A stretch of DNA of 5,508 nucleotides. Source: Chloroflexota bacterium. GTDB lineage: Bacteria > Chloroflexota > Anaerolineae > Anaerolineales > UBA4823. Under the pieces are notes generated by a model that saw only the letters and a list, made by a program, of their open reading frames with translations, made no database searches and was not told where the DNA came from. The position numbers and the translations under genes were made by a program. Below are positions 3,882 to 5,508 of this stretch, one piece after another (the first letter of the stretch is position 1; each line of letters starts with the position of its first letter). The stretch spans positions 1-5,508 of the forward strand of contig DAOVCZ010000146.1 of assembly GCA_030669775.1 (NCBI GenBank), in the 5' to 3' direction.

Positions 3882-5508
3882 TCAACCTTCGATCACCGGT
3901 ATGAATTCAAAACTAGTCACATCCACCAAGCCCAGATCCGAGATCCTTAATTCTGGAATCACGACAAGAGCCAAAAAGCTGAGGAGTATATTTGGATTGT
4001 TGAGTTCACATCCACAAGCTTTGAATCCAGCGAGCACGGATGATGCTTGCTGGGCGACGATTTCGGCTTGTTCGTTAGACATCAAGCCCGCAATCGGTAG
4101 AGCTACCTGCCCGATTACCTGGCCCTCCTTTATTACCACTTGTCCACCCCCCATGTCAGCCAGGATTTCGGTGGCTTTTGCCATGTTATTTTCATCTGTG
4201 CCAACAACGATCATATGATGGCTATCATGAGCTACGGTGGTTCCCACTGCACACGGCACGTTGAAACCAAATCCTTTTACCAGACCAACCTGGATATCTC
4301 CCGTTCCTTTATGGCGTTCAATCAAAGCGATTTTAGCAATGTCTTGAGAAAGGTCTGCATTTATTTCACCTGCAACCACGGGAAGTTCAACTTTCAGGTG
4401 GCGGGTTGTCACTTGGTTTTCTATCACCCCGATCACATTAGCGGTGATTTTCTCTGGGTGAGATTCTTCTGAAGCAGGCATTAACAACCGGAAATCTTCT
4501 GCGCCCGGGAGCCGACCCAGATGGATCGATGACTTCACCCATTCAGGATAATCATAGGATGGAACGCTGAATAAGACCTGATCATCCTCTGCGAGTAACT
4601 GACCACGAGCAAATACCTTGTTGATCTGCATTTCCGGCAAGTTGTCAATGAGTAAAATATCTGCATACCTCCCGGGAGCGATCATGCCCATGTCGCGAGA
4701 CACACCGAAATGCTCTGCGGTATTGATGGTTGCCATTTGGATAGCGACAATCGGGGGTAGACCCTGGAGGATAGCACGTTTCACAACCCTGTTCATGTGC
4801 CCTTCAGTGACCAGGGTTTCGGCGTGCGAGTCATCGGTGCACAGGAGGAAATGCCGTGGATCCAGTCCCATTTCCGTGATTGCTCGCACCTGGTCATCAA
4901 CATCCTTCCAGGCGGAACCGTCACGCAGGATGGCCTTCATCCCCTGGCGAACACGCGCTACCGCGTCCTCCATGACGGTACCTTCGTGATCATCTTCTGG
5001 ACCACCGGCCGCGTAAGCGTGGAAGGGGATACCCAAATCCGGCGAAGCATAATGTCCGCCGATGACTTTCCCCGCCTTTCGGGTAGCTGCCATCTCTGTG
5101 TGCATTTTCTCATCACTTATGATCACCCCGGGGAAATTCATCATCTCCCCCAAGCCAATGATGCCATCCCATGTCATGGCTTCAGCCACATCCTCTGGAC
5201 CGATGCTGGCTCCAGATGTTTCCAATCCTGGGGCAGAGGGAACACAAGAGGGTATCTGCACCCAAACATGAATCGGTTGTACGGCAGCTTCATCGACCAT
5301 CAGGCGCACCCCCTGCAAACCGAATACATTGGCGATCTCATGCGGATCGATGAACATTCCCGTCGTTCCGTTTGGGATCACCGCCCGCACAAATTCAGTT
5401 ACCGTCACCATGCCCGATTCAACATGCATATGGGCATCCAAGAGCCCTGGCACCAGGTATCTCTCTTCAGCATCAATGACCTTGGTTTCATCTCCAACAG
5501 TGTGACTG
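3882..5508 (-). CDS. ade: Adenine deaminase-type amidohydrolase, N-terminus cut by the window edge
   Basis: Metal-dependent amidohydrolase of the Ade family, whose known reaction is adenine + water to hypoxanthine + ammonia in purine salvage or catabolism. 541 codons are visible from the right edge to TGA; family members are about 570-600 aa, so some 30-60 N-terminal residues are missing. The frame stays open to the edge, reading TKVIDAEERYLVPGLLDAHM in its first part, so the GTG at 5453 is an internal Val, not a start. Counting from the first full codon (5507): metal ligands HMH 26-28, DPHE 54-57, GLGEMMNFPG about 118-127 with the conserved Glu, His152 in GGHYAS, DDHEGT 172-177, CTDDSH 223-228, GHMNRVV 236-242, then APGRYADILLID (277-288). 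The C-terminal Ade domain has GLVKGFG (408-414), VAHDSHHMIVVGT (425-437) and LPIAGLMS (470-477). The stretch that I recall as GIRSDHE in typical Ade reads GGPEDDHE here, so substrate preference could differ. A 25-nt gap links it to the regulator. Confidence 0.9.
   Translation of the reverse strand, partial: SHTVGDETKVIDAEERYLVPGLLDAHMHVESGMVTVTEFVRAVIPNGTTGMFIDPHEIANVFGLQGVRLMVDEAAVQPIHVWVQIPSCVPSAPGLETSGASIGPEDVAEAMTWDGIIGLGEMMNFPGVIISDEKMHTEMAATRKAGKVIGGHYASPDLGIPFHAYAAGGPEDDHEGTVMEDAVARVRQGMKAILRDGSAWKDVDDQVRAITEMGLDPRHFLLCTDDSHAETLVTEGHMNRVVKRAILQGLPPIVAIQMATINTAEHFGVSRDMGMIAPGRYADILLIDNLPEMQINKVFARGQLLAEDDQVLFSVPSYDYPEWVKSSIHLGRLPGAEDFRLLMPASEESHPEKITANVIGVIENQVTTRHLKVELPVVAGEINADLSQDIAKIALIERHKGTGDIQVGLVKGFGFNVPCAVGTTVAHDSHHMIVVGTDENNMAKATEILADMGGGQVVIKEGQVIGQVALPIAGLMSNEQAEIVAQQASSVLAGFKACGCELNNPNILLSFLALVVIPELRISDLGLVDVTSFEFIPVIEG

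Noticed and set aside
4140..4989. Plus-strand open frames opposite the amidohydrolase gene (4140-4472 and 4618-4989)
   Set aside because: Both are antisense to conserved Ade motifs, and their translations show no recognisable domain; they are by-products of the codon use of the real gene.
5451..5453. GTG at 5453 as the start of the amidohydrolase gene
   Set aside because: The frame continues upstream to the window edge with family-typical sequence (TKVIDAEERYLV before PGLLDAHMH), so this codon is an internal valine and the gene is partial.

Overview
The window is a single-strand bacterial gene cluster. All five genes are read on the minus strand, so transcription runs from right to left: an adenine-deaminase-type amidohydrolase (cut by the right edge), a GntR/HutC-type regulator with a UTRA ligand domain, a PyrB-like carbamoyltransferase, a YgeW/AOTCase-like 'knotted' carbamoyltransferase, and a carbamate kinase. 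Gaps are 25 nt (ade to regulator), 97 nt including the only sizeable intergenic region (regulator to first transferase; 94 nt between codons), 11 nt, and 4 nt. No tRNA, rRNA, CRISPR array, insertion sequence or convincing rho-independent terminator was seen.

Organism: base composition is moderate in the genes, with an AT-rich left flank. Starts are ATG with good AAGGAG-type Shine-Dalgarno sequences. The gene content points to a bacterium that gains ATP by fermenting N-carbamoyl (ureido) compounds, so most likely an anaerobe or facultative anaerobe. The phylum cannot be fixed from the sequence alone; an uncultured Chloroflexota or Bacillota-like lineage is only a guess.

Layout: 1-117 is AT-rich, non-coding sequence downstream of the last gene. 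118-1077 is carbamate kinase. 1082-2062 is the YgeW/AOTCase-like transferase. 2074-3024 is the PyrB-like transferase. 3025-3118 is a regulatory gap with a candidate promoter and inverted repeats. 3119-3856 is the GntR/UTRA regulator. 3882-5508 is the partial amidohydrolase.

How the genes could work together: the amidohydrolase would deaminate a purine (adenine to hypoxanthine) or a related compound. Enzymes not present here would open the ring to ureido intermediates. One or both transferases would then work in the catabolic direction, splitting ureido compounds with phosphate to give an amine and carbamoyl phosphate, and carbamate kinase would turn carbamoyl phosphate plus ADP into ATP, CO2 and ammonia. 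The most interesting point is that two different carbamoyltransferases sit side by side with one carbamate kinase. Both keep the carbamoyl-phosphate site, but the PyrB-like one has lost residues ATCase uses to bind aspartate, and the YgeW-like one has Glu where acetylornithine transcarbamylase has a carboxylated Lys. Neither looks like a biosynthetic pyrimidine or arginine enzyme, and there is no arginine deiminase or pyr gene next to them. This looks like an energy-yielding purine/ureide module whose second substrates are not known.
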